Positions 34,938 to 47,531 are shown, counted from the first letter of the stretch. The stretch is 64,000 nt of DNA from Capitulum mitella (GCA_030062745.1 CP099849.1:8581767-8645766); one strand, 5' to 3'. Notes: generated by a model not told the origin, from the sequence alone. Made by a program: numbers and translations.

Positions 34938-35940
34938 AAGCCAGGAACTGACATCGGCGATGTGTTGGTTTAAAGTTTAAGCACAGCGTTTGTAGATAAT
35001 GTGTTACGCAGGCTCGGCCGATTTTGGATAAGCACAGACTAAGGGTTCCAGAAAGCCAAGTCATATAGTTGAGTAATAAAACAGCAGAAAAGTAAGAAGA
35101 ATTTGCTTTGAGTCACAAATTTTGCCACACGTCCTTCTTGAGCAAAACTGAACTTTAATTGCCGTTTCTATGTGCAAGCCAGATATATCTATACCTAGAT
35201 GTGTAGACAGATTAAAATGAAGGCGTTTGGATCGTCAGCAATAAACGTGCACACTGCAATATTAATATTGGAAGAAGAAAATCGTTACTATTATCCTACG
35301 ATTCCCGAATGCTCCTGGCATTCGATATGTGGAGGAAGAATGTGAGTAAACGTTGCAAGCTACATTTAGCAGCCTTGATTACCATCTTCCACGAGTGGCT
35401 TAAAATGCGCTTATAATTAGATACTGAAGCTGGTCCCGTAGTTTCTGTTAGATTAAAACGGCTGGGCAGCTCAAAAATGCTTACTCCTTCAGTAACCGCG
35501 CTCTGACTCTTTTAACCTGTTATCTGTTATATGTAGTTGACCAAGAACATCTGTAAGGTTGATAGGGACCTTATCATTTTGAAGCAATTTCCACGCGCAG
35601 TTCATGTTTTAATACCGCTAAGTTGCAATGGCTGTCACCTAATCACCTTACGGCTTGTTACATTCGTACTCCCATGGCTGCATGCATTAGTACTCGAGGC
35701 CGTGGCTAGTCGTCACACGGGTTTGTAGTTGCGAAGTCCATATCTCGCTCTCAGATCTCCAAAAATGCGGTTCTCTTACCAGGGCAGAGAATCCTGCTGC
35801 TGTTAGCTCACTGGCTTTGTTTGGCAACTACATATGTTACGATGTGCTATTTAGTATGTAGTAACAATGTCGTAACACACGTGACACTTGTCGTTTGTTA
35901 CATTGCTGTTTCCTCGTTTGTGATCATCTAGGGCTTTATT
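34938..35940. other. Intergenic, no features seen
   Basis: AT-rich, no supported gene or repeat. Confidence 0.5.
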
Positions 35941-35944
35941 TTTT

Positions 35945-35992
<48 letters not shown>

Positions 35993-36030
35993 ATATACAT
36001 ATATATTACATATATAGATATATATTTTTT

Positions 36031-36071
<41 letters not shown>
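35941..36071. repeat. Duplicated (TA)n microsatellite
   Basis: Two long TA runs, each introduced by TTTTTTCTTATA, separated by about 50 bp of imperfect TA/CA sequence. Confidence 0.97.
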
Positions 36072-36185
36072 TATTAGATTTATTTATTTTTATTTCTTCA
36101 ATATATACAAAACAGTATCATACCGTATAATTACATATAACATCAGCATGTCATAACTATTTAAAGATACACTAATAACCTCTCC

Positions 36186-37230
36186 TTAACCCGGCGCCGC
36201 CTGACGTGATTTTATACCCGTGACCGTCTGGGGGTGTCAAAAATGTCATCTCAGGATCTTACCGACGGATCCGAGTCGGTCTACCACCAGTCAATAGACC
36301 TGAGTCTTGCGATGCAGAAAATACTACGTGAGCCCTGGTCACGTGACTGATGGCATCACAGGTCACGCAAAACACTTAACGCGACGTCGGAAAACTGACG
36401 TCGGTTCGTACTTCATATCATCGGCAATACTGGTCTCAGAGTCTTCAGCTGAGCATGAAACAAAAGGCCACGATCTTCTGCATGCGAAGAATGCCGAAAT
36501 GTAAAAAAAAATGTCGGGTCAAGGCCAGCCTAGGTCAGATGAAGTACTGGTCTCGCTTTACATGCCAAGGATCGATAATTATTCGCCACGGTTTTGATTC
36601 CACATGACAATAACGACGAAAATGAGACTTTCTGATGATCAATTTGCATTACCTGATTTTCATCTAGTCAAGGTCATCTTATGCCAGGTCAGATAAGGTT
36701 GCATTGCTCTTCCTGACAAAGCGTAATTATAACGCACTGGGATTCTTAGCTGCGTCAAGTACAGAACTGAAATGACATCTCGCGATAATTAAATCTGCTC
36801 CGCCTGCTCCTTATCGGGTCAATGTCAAGCCAGGTCAGGACAGATCGTCATTTTTCATTTTCTGAGCAGGAGCAATAATTGCCTCCTGCTGCTACTGAGA
36901 AATCTTCCACAGACAATTTTCTGTTTCATTTCTTTTTTGACATCAGCCTATGACATGACCTTACTTGACCTCACGTTGCATTTGGTGAGCCTTGCTAAGA
37001 GGCACATATAGACGCTTGTCTGGTTTGAACGATGGGGAAGGTCAGCGACAACCATTTCTATCACCCACAATGCAAAGCGGTCCGATTGTCATCGTACATG
37101 TGACCTAGTATGACAATGTTGAGGTGTCACGGTTGTACATTCTTGTGGGGACCGTGTCCTACGTAAATCCGAATACTTCATGTATTATATTCGCGAATAT
37201 TGTCGAAAAACGAGGCATGTTCGCGATGTG
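36186..37230. mobile_element. TTAA element (family 2), partial copy without insertion
   Basis: Begins TTAACCCGGCGCCGCCTG and follows the copy at 22,007-24,362 for about 1 kb, reading straight through the site where that copy carries its insert. The right terminal repeat is not found, so it is truncated or diverged. Confidence 0.7.
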
Positions 37231-37785
37231 TGGGGAACAGATACTGCGTACTACCAGGACCTCGAAAGCTTAAAATGCGGGTTGAAGTAAAGGCTTACTT
37301 ATACGAATTTTCAGGCGACATTTTACTTTTGATTTTGTTTTATTTCATATCGTTTTACCGACGATTGATATGCCTGTCACATATGTCAGGAAGAGATCGG
37401 TTTTCAAAATTCATAGGCGTATCCAGGGGACAGAAAAGTGGCAAACGTTTTTGGGAATGTTGTATATCTCTAGAACATTTCTGAGTCTGGGGGCTTCTTT
37501 GTGCTTGAAAAACATTTTCCTGTGTGTCACATGCAATATTATGTACGTATGACAAATGTCCATAGGCAGATACGGTTACCAGAAAAAATAAGGTAACTTC
37601 CTACATGTTGAACTTTTGGTAGGGGAGAATAAGGTTAGCTGTTGCACGATTGCGTTGATACAGTAGCAGTTACAAATTTGGATTCCAGATACCTTGCGCA
37701 CCACACCACGTAACTCACGACCTTAAAATCTCTTGGCGTCACTGCCTACTTTGGCGCCAAGAGTGGTAAAAAAATATTACCACTC
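37231..37785. other. Intergenic with a perfect short hairpin
   Basis: GAGTGGTAA and TTACCACTC (about 37,762-37,786) form a perfect 9-bp stem. Otherwise nothing supported. Confidence 0.4.
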
Positions 37786-37852
37786 ACCACCCCCCCCCCC
37801 CCCTTTTTTTTTTTTCCTTTCCATTCTTTTTTTTAAAATTTTTTAAAAATTT

Positions 37853-37892
<40 letters not shown>

Positions 37893-38364
37893 TTTAAAAA
37901 TTTTTTTTCATTTTTTTTTCCCCCCCCCTTTTTTTTTTTTTTAAAGAGAAAAAAAAAAATCAAAAAAAAATTTTTTAAAATAAAAATAAATTTTTATAAA
38001 AATTTTTAATTTTTTTTTTTTAGTATTTTTTAAGTGGTCAAAGAAAATAAAATTTTTTTTTCCCTATTATCGGCGCCATTTTTTCAAACGCCAAACCGGA
38101 ACGTAAGACGTAGACGGATTCCTCTACTTGTGTACCAAGTTCAGCTTGATATCAGTCCCAAGGATATATCCCTAAAATTTCAGTGCGCGTACCCAATTGT
38201 TATAGCGATAAAATGACTTGAAATAGATTTAAATAAAAAATATAAAATTAAATTAATAAAAAAAAAATAATTATTATAAAAAAATAATTTTTAAAAAAAT
38301 TTTTTTTTTTTTTTTTTTTTTATTTTTTAATTTTTTTATTTTTTTTTTTTTTTTTTTTTTAAAA

Positions 38365-38404
<40 letters not shown>

Positions 38405-38545
38405 TTTAAAATTTTTTTTTTTTTTTTTTTTTTATTTTTTTTAAATAAAATTTTTTCCTATATAAAAATATAATTTTATTTTTTTTTTATTTTTTTTTTA
38501 TATTTTTTTTTTTTTTAAATTTCAGGGGGGGAGACCCCCCCCCCC
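37786..38545. other. Homopolymer-degraded block, probable assembly or basecalling fault
   Basis: About 750 bp dominated by runs of T, A and C, with hardly any mixed sequence except 38,040-38,220. That island aligns, inverted, to the interior of the family 1 TTAA element (AACGCCAAA, AGCTTGATATCA, CTAAAATTTCAGTG). The patchwork suggests low-quality consensus over a repeat rather than real biology. Confidence 0.7.
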
Positions 38546-38580
38546 CGGAAACCATCCCTCTACCCCGGGAATAGGGTTAA
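38040..38580. mobile_element. TTAA element (family 1), inverted/degraded copy
   Basis: The interior segment 38,040-38,220 is family 1 sequence in reverse orientation. The block ends CCGGGAATAGGGTTAA at 38,580, the family 1 terminal repeat. The left end cannot be placed because of the homopolymer block. Confidence 0.6.
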
Positions 38581-38874
38581 GCGAAATGTAGATTTTGGTG
38601 ATCCAGCTACCTATTTATTTCCTGTCTTACCGTTTGAGATTAAAGTCCATAACATGTGCGCTTAGAAAACGTTAATCTGTTACATGATACTACGCTCATC
38701 TATATCAGTCATCCTGTTCACGTCAAATCCTGCCGCAGGTTGCGGTATGTCGCATGGCGGGAGGGCGGAGCAACTTGTTACATGTAGTAACAAGCCCTTA
38801 TGAGTCTAGAAGTGATATTCTACCTAAACGATCAGGGCTGTCGGAGGAACCATACCTGTCTCATTTTCAGGCAC

Positions 38875-39130
38875 GTAGCCAGATTTTCCTGGGAAGGGGG
38901 GACTTTTACCAAATTTTGTCGTATGCCATTGGCATATGACAAAACGTTTTAGGATAAAGCAGCAATTTTATGTCATTGATCTCATGTTTAACGCAAAGAA
39001 AAAGCCTGCAATGTTTGCTTTTGCATCATATGTATGACCACTACCTTTCCTCTCCACATTCCTGAGAAACCGTTAAATATCTAGCGTAGACTTCTTGGCT
39101 GGGGGGGGGGGGGGCGCATGGCCCCTATGG
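38875..39130 (+). repeat. Interspersed repeat, family E, copy 2
   Basis: Same order of motifs as 25,133-25,395 (GTAGCCAGATTTTCCT, AAATTTTGTCGTATG, TCTAGCGTAGAC.TCTTGGCTGGGG, ATGGCC). It directly abuts the transposase relic. Confidence 0.72.
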
Positions 39131-40260
39131 CCCCGACTTTCCCTTGACTACGCGCCTGCTCATTTTGTCTTTCCGCGCACCCATTTTCGGGTCTACTTTC
39201 GGAACGAAGCTCCTGCTGGCTCGTCCGGCACCTGTCATTCCTCTGGCTGGATGCAGAACGAGAGGTGCCTTCATTCCATACATTTCCATGCGCACGTCAG
39301 ATCGTCGCGCGAGACACCAAGCCTGATAATTATTGACAGTCACTTATCTCATGTAAATGTCAAGATGGTTGACTTCTGTCACAGCAACGTTATCGTGCTT
39401 CTGGTGCTGCCTCCACTCACAAGCCACCGGCTGCAGCCACTTGATAGAGCAGTGTGTGGCCCATTCGAAACGTATATCGACCAAGGGTGCAACGACTGGA
39501 TGTGAACGTATCCTGCTCGCGCGATGATTATCTACGATATACCCGACATTATCAACCATACGCGCAGCCAAGGGGGGTCCGGGCCCCCCCCCACCTTAGG
39601 CCCGCATTTCTTGTGAAAACCATTGCACATCGTCTTACCGGCAGGCGGTTTTCGTATGATTTTAGTGCAATCTTAGCTCCGGTCCCCCACTTAAGAAAAT
39701 TTTGGCTGTGCCCCTGTCACCAACACAGATAGATGAGTTCCACCCGACCTACGTCACCGACCGCGACGAACAGCCTCCGCAGCCAGGGCACGCGGGCCGC
39801 CCACCTCCCCGCCGGAGCAGGCGTGCCAGCGCACGGGATGCCCGCCTCCGCCATCAGGACAGGCGCCCCGGCACGCTGAGATGGAGTACCACGCTTGCTG
39901 CAGTGTTGATGACGACATCTCACAAACTCACTGCTCACCAGTTCGACAGCGGCTAGTTTGGTCGACACGAGATGGTGTCGATAGGCACTGTCACAAGGCA
40001 CGTCTGGCATCAGCAAGAGAGTTGTTTTTGATGTACTTGGCCTCCTATGGCCATTCCCAAAAGCACCTCAACGGAAAAGTGTCAGACGCCAAACGCAAGA
40101 AGAACAGGTGAGGTACTGACAGATACACCCGTGAGAAATAAGTGAATGCACAAACTGAAGGAAATAAGTCGAAAAAGCGAGCGGTATTGAGTAAGGAAAA
40201 AGTCAGAAGGAAAATGGCAGACAGATGAAACCGGAAACAAGAGATCCAAAGCACAAGATG
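39131..40260 (+). pseudogene. Broken pogo/jerky-like DDE transposase
   Basis: Residues such as AGSSGTCHSSGWM, LIIIDSHLSHVNVKMVDFC, VLLVLPPLTSHRLQPLDRA and GPFETYIDQGCNDWM are the central DDE part of pogo/Tigger/jerky-type transposases. These cut and paste DNA transposons. The usual catalytic D-G-H-x-S-H reads DSHLSH here. A stop and frame change follow near 39,504; the sequence resumes in another frame (MIIYDIPDIINHT). A family D repeat then intervenes (about 39,560-39,718), and C-terminal pieces follow (IDEFHPTYVTDRDEQP; LTDTPVRNK near 40,115). The N-terminal DNA-binding part is absent. Certainly nonfunctional as it stands. Confidence 0.8.
39560..39718 (-). repeat. Short interspersed repeat, family D, copy 2, inside the transposase relic
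   Basis: Inverted copy of 21,741-21,880 (GGCACAGCCAAAATTTTCTTAAG, GAAAACCGCCTGCCG on the minus strand). It separates two parts of the transposase relic, so it inserted later. Confidence 0.7.
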
Positions 40261-42009
40261 ACACAGGTGTTTCATGTGCCCCATACCTTCCCGCATCTCA
40301 GCCAAGGAGTGGATATTGTGCACAGCCTTTGGGAAATGGGCATGCTTTTCCTGTACTGACATTAAGGGGAACCAGAAAAGCCATGTCTTTGATTTCTGCC
40401 GGAAGTGATGGTCAAATCAAAGTGGCGTTGGGCTAAGGTGGCCGGAGGAAATGAAGAGGGGAGAAGGCTCCGAGAGCGAAGAAAGGTGCTTCTGTTTTAT
40501 TCCAGCTGACAACACCGACATTAAAGCTTAGTTTTCAGAAAGAGAGTTGTTTTTGGTTTGCACCGCGGACGACACTAGCAGGTGGTGGTGCTGGTGCAGG
40601 CACATGTTTTTACGTTATTCAAGTTTTGTGGTTAGGTTCGGTGATGATATCGAGCCATCACCGAACTGAAATGTTTCCTGAAAGAGTGGTAAATATAATC
40701 TTGTTGTAGCTGTGAAGTGAATGAACCTATTTCAAGTTCGATAACCTTCTTGCTTTGTCAAAAGCACGCCGTGAACGCTTCCGTGTAGGCGCCCTAGATG
40801 ACCTCATGTTTTCGCCATGATTTCTAGGGCACAGATATTGTGACCACAAGCATAATATGGCTGAGTGTGGCAACCGTAGCGAAAAAAGAATCTTAAAATC
40901 TCGTAAAATGTGGCAAATTATCCTTTTGAACAATGATCGCACTTGTTCTCGTGTACTAACTAACCCCAAGTTTTGCTTTAAGTTACCCCAATCTGGGGAA
41001 CGTTGTTACAAAAAAGGTCGCTAAAGTTTGCTGGATTTCGCATTTGTTGTTTTTTGCCTAAGGCAATTCTTTGCCAATTCTCAGATAAGTAAAAGATGGC
41101 CTGGGCAAAGTGACATGTCTCCCTGATGAAAACGTCCTGAGATATGTGAGAGTATGCAAAAATTGTAGCGGTAATCACAACTCTCCCCTGTTTAGTTCCC
41201 ATATTCAAATATATTGCAAATGCTATTTTTTGTTGTGCTCAAAGTCCGCATCTTGAGATCATGAGCGCATCAGATTTTGGGATAAAAGAGTCTTAGGCGT
41301 AGCCACGGTACACAAAAGAGGACATTTTTCGAAAGCGCGAAGTTTTTTGTCATATATTTTGAATCTGCAGAGATTTTGCGTGTCAAGAAAACATTCTCAT
41401 ATGTGTCACATGCCGCTTTATCTACGCATTGCATGTGCTCATAGCCGGATCCAGGTAAAGGAAAAAGGGGGGTCAGTAACTGCTTAATGATAGCTGTGTT
41501 TTATTTCGTCAATCGAGTCAGAATTCCTCATCAGGAAGAAATAAAACACCCTCTGTTACATTGCCCTGGGGCTGCCTCTAATTTTCATGCCACTGAAATA
41601 CATAACATTTGTTTGTGATATATGTGGAGCTTACAAGATAAATCACACAGCTGTAGGTGCCTGTTAGGTCCTCTGGACATGTCATTGGACGAAATATGCA
41701 CGCCATAACCGACGCCTGGATACGCCCCCGGCAGGATACAAAGCTGTATTATATGCGTGGACTATGAAAGTACGTTTAATTCGTACGTTAACTTTGTTTT
41801 ATTTATAGAATGAGCCATTAATTCCTAAAAACGAAAAAAATCCCTTTTTCCCTTTCCTGGATCCGCCACTGGCCAAACGTTTTCCTAAAAATACTTGAAA
41901 CTGTGCGTGCTACAAATATTTTGATAATTAAACTGTTCGTGATGTTATAAAAGATAGCAAAATAATAAACGACTGCAACGAAATGCGCTTTTTCCATACA
42001 GTGTGATGC
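40261..42009. other. Intergenic, no features seen
   Basis: AT-rich, with possible old repeat fragments near 41,290 and 41,440 (TAGCC.CGG near G-runs). No supported gene. Confidence 0.45.
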
Positions 42010-42218
42010 TTCTTAAACATGCCTCCCAAAAACGTGTCCTGGGACCGCCTGAGGAAGAAGTTAATTTCTGAAATTTGTCACAACATGTCAAAAACATATT
42101 TAGGAAAAGCTACCAAGTTTCATGAAGCAGCTCTCAAAAGTCCGGTAATGGTGAGCAAACAAACCGGAGGGGTGGGGCGGACTCTGCCTCTTTCCCCACT
42201 ATACGAAATAGGGTTGAA
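42010..42218. mobile_element. TTAA element (family 1), right-end fragment
   Basis: Matches the last 190 bp of the 22,279-23,386 copy (CCTCCCAAAAACG, AGCTACCAAGTTTCATGAAGC) and ends in GAAATAGGGTTGAA, a diverged terminal repeat. Confidence 0.65.
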
Positions 42219-45200
42219 GGGGAAAAATACATGAAATTATGAAGTTGGAAACGGTTACAGTGCTGCATGGCGCTGTGCGAAATTCGCGTGTTTTTCGGCG
42301 ACGCTTTTCAGTTTGCTGGATGTTCAGTTCGTCTCGCCGCCCTGTTTATCTTAAGTGAAATGGTCACGCATGCAACTACCTAACTGGGTTTGGCTAATGT
42401 TCCTGGCCGTTACTAAAGACGGTCATTTGTCGAGGTTTTGTAGACGCCTGTAACATATCGCTCATCAAAACAGCATTTCTGTTCGTTAAAGTTGGAGAAT
42501 TTCTCACAGTGCCTTTTTTGCAGAGCCCGCATGAAATATTCGCACCATCTTGTTTGTTTTATGTCAGTAGCAAGATTTTCTGTTATATTCCGCTAGTTTT
42601 TTATGTGAACTGAAATTTGATAATTCCTCTAATCCCACTCATCAATATTTTGCTGTTTTTCGCTCCCAAGCAAAAGTATAATACACTGGCAGGTAATCAT
42701 ATGGCCGTGTTCATCCAGGACATTTTATATCCTAATATTGGCATTTAATAACACCGTTCCAGTCTCCCATTTGCGCCGTGGCTCATTGTTCGCATTCTCC
42801 ACTCTGAAACCCTTGGACTCTGGGACCCAAAATTGAATTATCGGGCACTGCGCTCATCTACAACACTACCGCCTTCTTGCCTCGGCTAAAAACACCCATG
42901 CCTACACCGTGTCATTTTCTATGTGGTCTTGATCACTGTTCATCCAAAGTACTTTTCCTTCATTGAAATGGAGCCGCAAAGTGGTAGCTGTAGAGAAACG
43001 ATTAAATATTAAAACGTATAACGTTCGTGAACACTGGATGTTGTTGGTTTATTTCGGGTTGGCTTTCTCCGCCGTAGGTATTCTGCCCATTGTCGATTTC
43101 CCAGGGCGCATCAACAAAACATCCATTCCGCCGCATCGACCATTATCTGTGGATCGGGTGTCCTATGCGCTGTTCAATGAGTCATTTGTCATAGTTGACG
43201 TTGGCCGGGAGGCGCGCCACTCGCCGCCACTAATGGCGCGAAACCATCCGATTGGCCGGCGCCCCAGCGGCGGATGCTCGCCGGGAAGGAGTGCTAATTG
43301 CGCACCCGCCTGGCCGCCAGCGTGCGCCATAAGCTCCCCGTCAGCGGGGAGGCGGGGAGGACAGGGACGGGGATGGGGAGGCACTATGTTCACCATCAGA
43401 CAGGGAGAGCTGATTTGAGACGACATGGTTGATGCCGGTTGGTAAAAGCGGGGACGTTGAAATAAGAAGCAACCAGAAAGGTCTTCCACAATCAAATGCA
43501 AGCACAGCTTGCCGTACTGTTCGGCTCAACGCTGTTCTCCTCACTCCTTTGCATATGAACAAAGACGTTAATCAAGGCGCAAAGCAGATTTGAGTTCGAG
43601 TGTTAGTCGTCTGCTGAGCATCTGGTAACCGTAGCATGTCACGCCTTTTACGGTGGGCCGGTGGCAGAGACTGAGCCTTTCTTCGCCGTATAACGGGATG
43701 CATCGTAACGATATTACCCTAATCATTCCTGGGATGAACAACGTTTATTCTGATTTCCCACTGATTTCTCAAAACCCCAGGGCTTTCCGAGGTGCTCCTG
43801 GGCTATGAATGTGGTTCCTATGCTATCCAGGAGCTACACTGAGTTACTAAGGAACTCCTTGGACATTAAGGGACTGCGAGCTATCCAAGGACTTTCAATG
43901 GATCTCCGAGTTGCCAAAAAGCCTGGTTTGAAGCTACACCCATAGGCTGCTTGTTTTATTGTTCTTACAGTTTTGACATGTGGTTTTTACCTCAGATGTT
44001 CATGGGATATTGTTTCGCAGAATGAGTAATGTTATATTTAAACATAGCACACACGTAGCACGTAGCGTGTGTGCACGTGTACAAACATATGCACATATAT
44101 GAGCATATCTTTTAAACCCTTTATGAATGTTTTAGTAAAAGCTCACCATTTTTGAGAACTAAAACTTTGATGGGCAAAATGAACGAAACTAAAACTCTGA
44201 CTTCTAACGCAGATCTTTTGCCAGAGGATTGAGCGGTGCTTGTTTAAATAATTTAATAAAGCGGCATTATTTGACGTCCACAGCCTGAACAGGTGACGGT
44301 AAACTGGCGTGAAAAATGTCGGATGGATTACTGAGACTTGCTCCATTTTCTCTTGCTGCGGAATTCGACGACATGCTTACCGGAGGCAAAGCATGGACAG
44401 AAATATCCTTAAAACCTCTATGTCCCCACTGTTTTTGACTTTTCGCTGCCCCTCCATCAAGATGTGCAGACCGTGAAGCAGCAAGGTCCCGACCACGTCA
44501 GTCCTTTATGTCAACCTGATGACCGCTTATGCTTAACCTATCGTGGTTTTACCTTTTTGTCTGACTGGGACATTTTTCCACCATGGCTTTATTTGAGCCA
44601 GATCATGGCTAAACCGACTGGAAGTGTCTTATCTGACTGTTGAAGCAGATATTTACCGGTCTATGGATTTTTCTCTTTGAGAGAAGCTTTAAGGCCCATC
44701 GCATATTCACTCCCTGAGCACTACTCCAACCAGGCCGTTAATGATTCACGGAGATTCATAGTAGTCACGGCAAACCGCGTGAAGGTTGTCGGCGGGTCAG
44801 CTGTTTGGGTGTTTGCGCTATAATCGAAACGCTTCGAGTCCACCAATATGTACGCCACCTTTCAGTGGCATTAAGACAATAAAAGAATGCTGTATTCCGA
44901 ATCCATGTTAAGCCCATTATGTACTATCTATGCCTCATGGACCGCTTGAGGGGCAACGTCAATGGTCAAGACCAGTTCAACAGAGATGCAGTCTTTTTTT
45001 TAAGCCGATGGCTATAAATTTACTTAAAGCTATGTAGACTTATTTTATTATGTTATGAATGTATGTGTGTTTGCCGTGTGTATGTAAACTTCGTAGACTC
45101 TTCTGTTGCAAGTTAATGTCTGTATGCATAAATGAGCATACATATGAGCAATGAATAAAATGAATGGAAGTGCGATAAAATGACTTACGGCCCAATCAGC

Positions 45201-46836
45201 CACGTCATCAGATTGTCTATAATTTTCAGAAAGAAAGCTTCTTCATGGGGGTGGCCAATGCTATACACTTTATCTGTGAAAGGTCTATGGCAAAATATGC
45301 TCAGAATATAGGTCTGAAATAATTTTGTTTTCAAATAAAGACCTGTAAAAGGATGACAGTTCAGTTATCTTTGAATGATGTTAAAAAACCATTTGTTTTT
45401 TGACGTTTTGTTTGTTTCTTTTCCAGAGACATTGATTCCTTGTCATTCTTCGTGTTCTTAAACGGCACGTTAAGTACAGTTTTCCTGGCGTTTATTCTCA
45501 AACAGTTCATCCTGCTACAATTCCGGAAACACTATAAAACACAAAACTCATCGAAATAATAGTGGTATACAAACTCGTAGGAACATTGAAACCAATAAAT
45601 AAGTCGGAGCACACAAACGCTACGTCACGCATACATTGAAGTAAATACAAAAATAACTAAAAGCTCATCAAAGTAAATGCGTACTTTCGAGCCCAAAATA
45701 CCATTCATTCAGGTCATGAAGTATTCTGCATTAGTCGAAACTAAAACCAGCAGTCTCACAAAAAGCTCTTTTGGGATATGTACACACGGAGATATTTTCC
45801 TGAGCAGCGTCAGCTTAATTAAAAAGAAGCTCTGGTCCATCAACTCACGTGACACGATCGACGTGTTGTTCAGATGCCAGAGCTTTTATACAAACGTCAA
45901 CTTGTATACCTAAAATTATCACAGATATGCGGAACGCAGCACCGCTAGTAACACTGTAAGCATTTCATTTGTTTCAATGGGTGCCTTTCAGTGCGACTGA
46001 AAAAGGCTGAAGATTTTCGTTGTATGACAGCAAAAAAAGCGGTTGAAAAAGGCTGAAGATTTTCGTCGTATGCCAACTCAAGAGGAGCTCTGAAATATGA
46101 CCTGATGTGACCATAACTACAGGGGCAGTGTCAGGGCATTCGCATTTTCATTTCCTCTTCATCTTCCCCGGAGAAATAAATGGCGGCTTGAGCCGAGAGA
46201 ATCAATTTATCAATTTATGTCTCAGCAATGTATGGAACAGAACATGAAATGTTATTTTTAACGTATTTTGATAAAATCAAAATAAAATAATAGAGTATAA
46301 AACCAATTATCAGTTTTTGTCTCAGCAATGTAAGGGAAGGCAATATGAAATGTGACAATTAACGTAGTTTGATGCTAATGAACAGACCGGCCGAAACCTT
46401 ATTAACAAACTTTGTTTAGTAATTTTGATTTATGTCACTGTAACCAGTCCCTAAAACTCGCACTGAAACTAAAAATCAAACATAATAGTTAGGGTGAAGA
46501 CCATGGACTTCAAACTGCAAGGCCCGACAGCACGTGTCAGACAACATTAAATTCATGTCGAAAGATGATGGATAGCAATCCAAATCACCAAAGACGATAG
46601 ATAACAACAAAATTCCCTCAGAAGCCAATGGACAGCGGCCAACAACGTTCTATCAGGCAACGGCCAGTCCCCCAGAAAAAGACGGTAGCAGTAAATCATC
46701 ACTATAACCTTAAAACAACGGTCATTCCTTTTTTAAAGGAGGCAGACATCAGTTCGTCATTCTGAGGCACTGACCAACAGTCAACCTTGTTTAGATGAAA
46801 ATGGAAAATAGAGAATCATCCTCAATCAGAGAATCA
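42219..46836. other. Intergenic, downstream of SOX gene
   Basis: Mostly AT-rich with no supported gene. A small GC-rich block at 43,200-43,380 contains TAATGGCGCG. Direct repeats: GAAAAAGGCTGAAGATTTTCGT at about 45,999 and 46,044, and a roughly 100-bp block containing GTCTCAGCAATGTA at about 46,215 and 46,318. Confidence 0.45.
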
Positions 46837-47093
46837 AGATGACAGACATCAGCCAGCCCCTCAGCAGATGACTGACACCAGTCAGCTGCCCTCAGAAGAT
46901 GACAGACACCAGTCAGCTGCCTTCAGAAGATGACGGACACCAGTCAGCTGCCCTCAGAAGATGACGGACGCCAGTCAGCTGCCCTCAGAGAGATGTCGGA
47001 CACCAGTCAGTTGCCCTCAGAAGGCGACGTACACCAGTCAGCTGCCCTCAGAACATGACGGGCACCAGTCAGTTGCCCTCAGAAGATGACGGA
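46837..47093 (-). repeat. 31-bp minisatellite ending at the SOX stop codon
   Basis: The CACCAGTCAG core recurs at 46876, 46907, 46938, 46969, 47001, 47032 and 47063, with a divergent edge to the left. On the gene strand a unit reads roughly GTCATCTTCTGAGGGCAGCTG followed by ACTGGTGTCC. The last unit contains the real Val-Ile-Phe-stop end of the SOX gene; the others form the 3'UTR. Confidence 0.93.
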
Positions 47094-47531
47094 CAGCGGG
47101 CGGCGGTACTCGCCGGTCGCCGAGGAGGCGTAGCCGGCAGGGTAGCCGACCTGCTGGGCGGCCGCCTGCACGGCCGGCGCCTGCTGCAGGCCGCCGTACG
47201 GGTAGCTCTGCGTCTGCGGGTACAGGCCGGACAGCGCCTCGTTCGAGTAGCCGAGCAGGCCCGGCTGGGCGGCGGCCGACTCGGGCGAGCGGCTCGGCTC
47301 CGGCTTCACCTCGAACGGCCGGAACGCCTCGCTGCCGTAGCCGCGCGGCTCCGGCTTCGGCTCGGCGTACTTGGCATGCTCGGGCGAGGCGCGCTGGTAC
47401 TCGGCCAGCCGCTGCTCGTACTTGAGCGCTGCCGAGGTGGCGGTCGTGTAGGTCGGCTGCGACACGCCACCCAGAGATGGCGCTAGTGTCGAGTATGCCG
47501 GGTTGTAAGGCATACTGTAACCGGACGTCGC
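47079..47531 (-). CDS. SOX coding exon 4 (C-terminus)
   Basis: Acceptor TTGGCCTTTCCAG; 150 codons then TGA. Tyr/Pro/Ala-rich activation/repression-type tail with [15 protein letters not shown], repeated KPEP ([15 protein letters not shown]) possible SUMO-like contexts, and the terminal RRPLSVIF. Confidence 0.88.
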   Translation of the reverse strand, partial: ATSGYSMPYNPAYSTLAPSLGGVSQPTYTTATSAALKYEQRLAEYQRASPEHAKYAEPKPEPRGYGSEAFRPFEVKPEPSRSPESAAAQPGLLGYSNEALSGLYPQTQSYPYGGLQQAPAVQAAAQQVGYPAGYASSATGEYRRPLSVIF

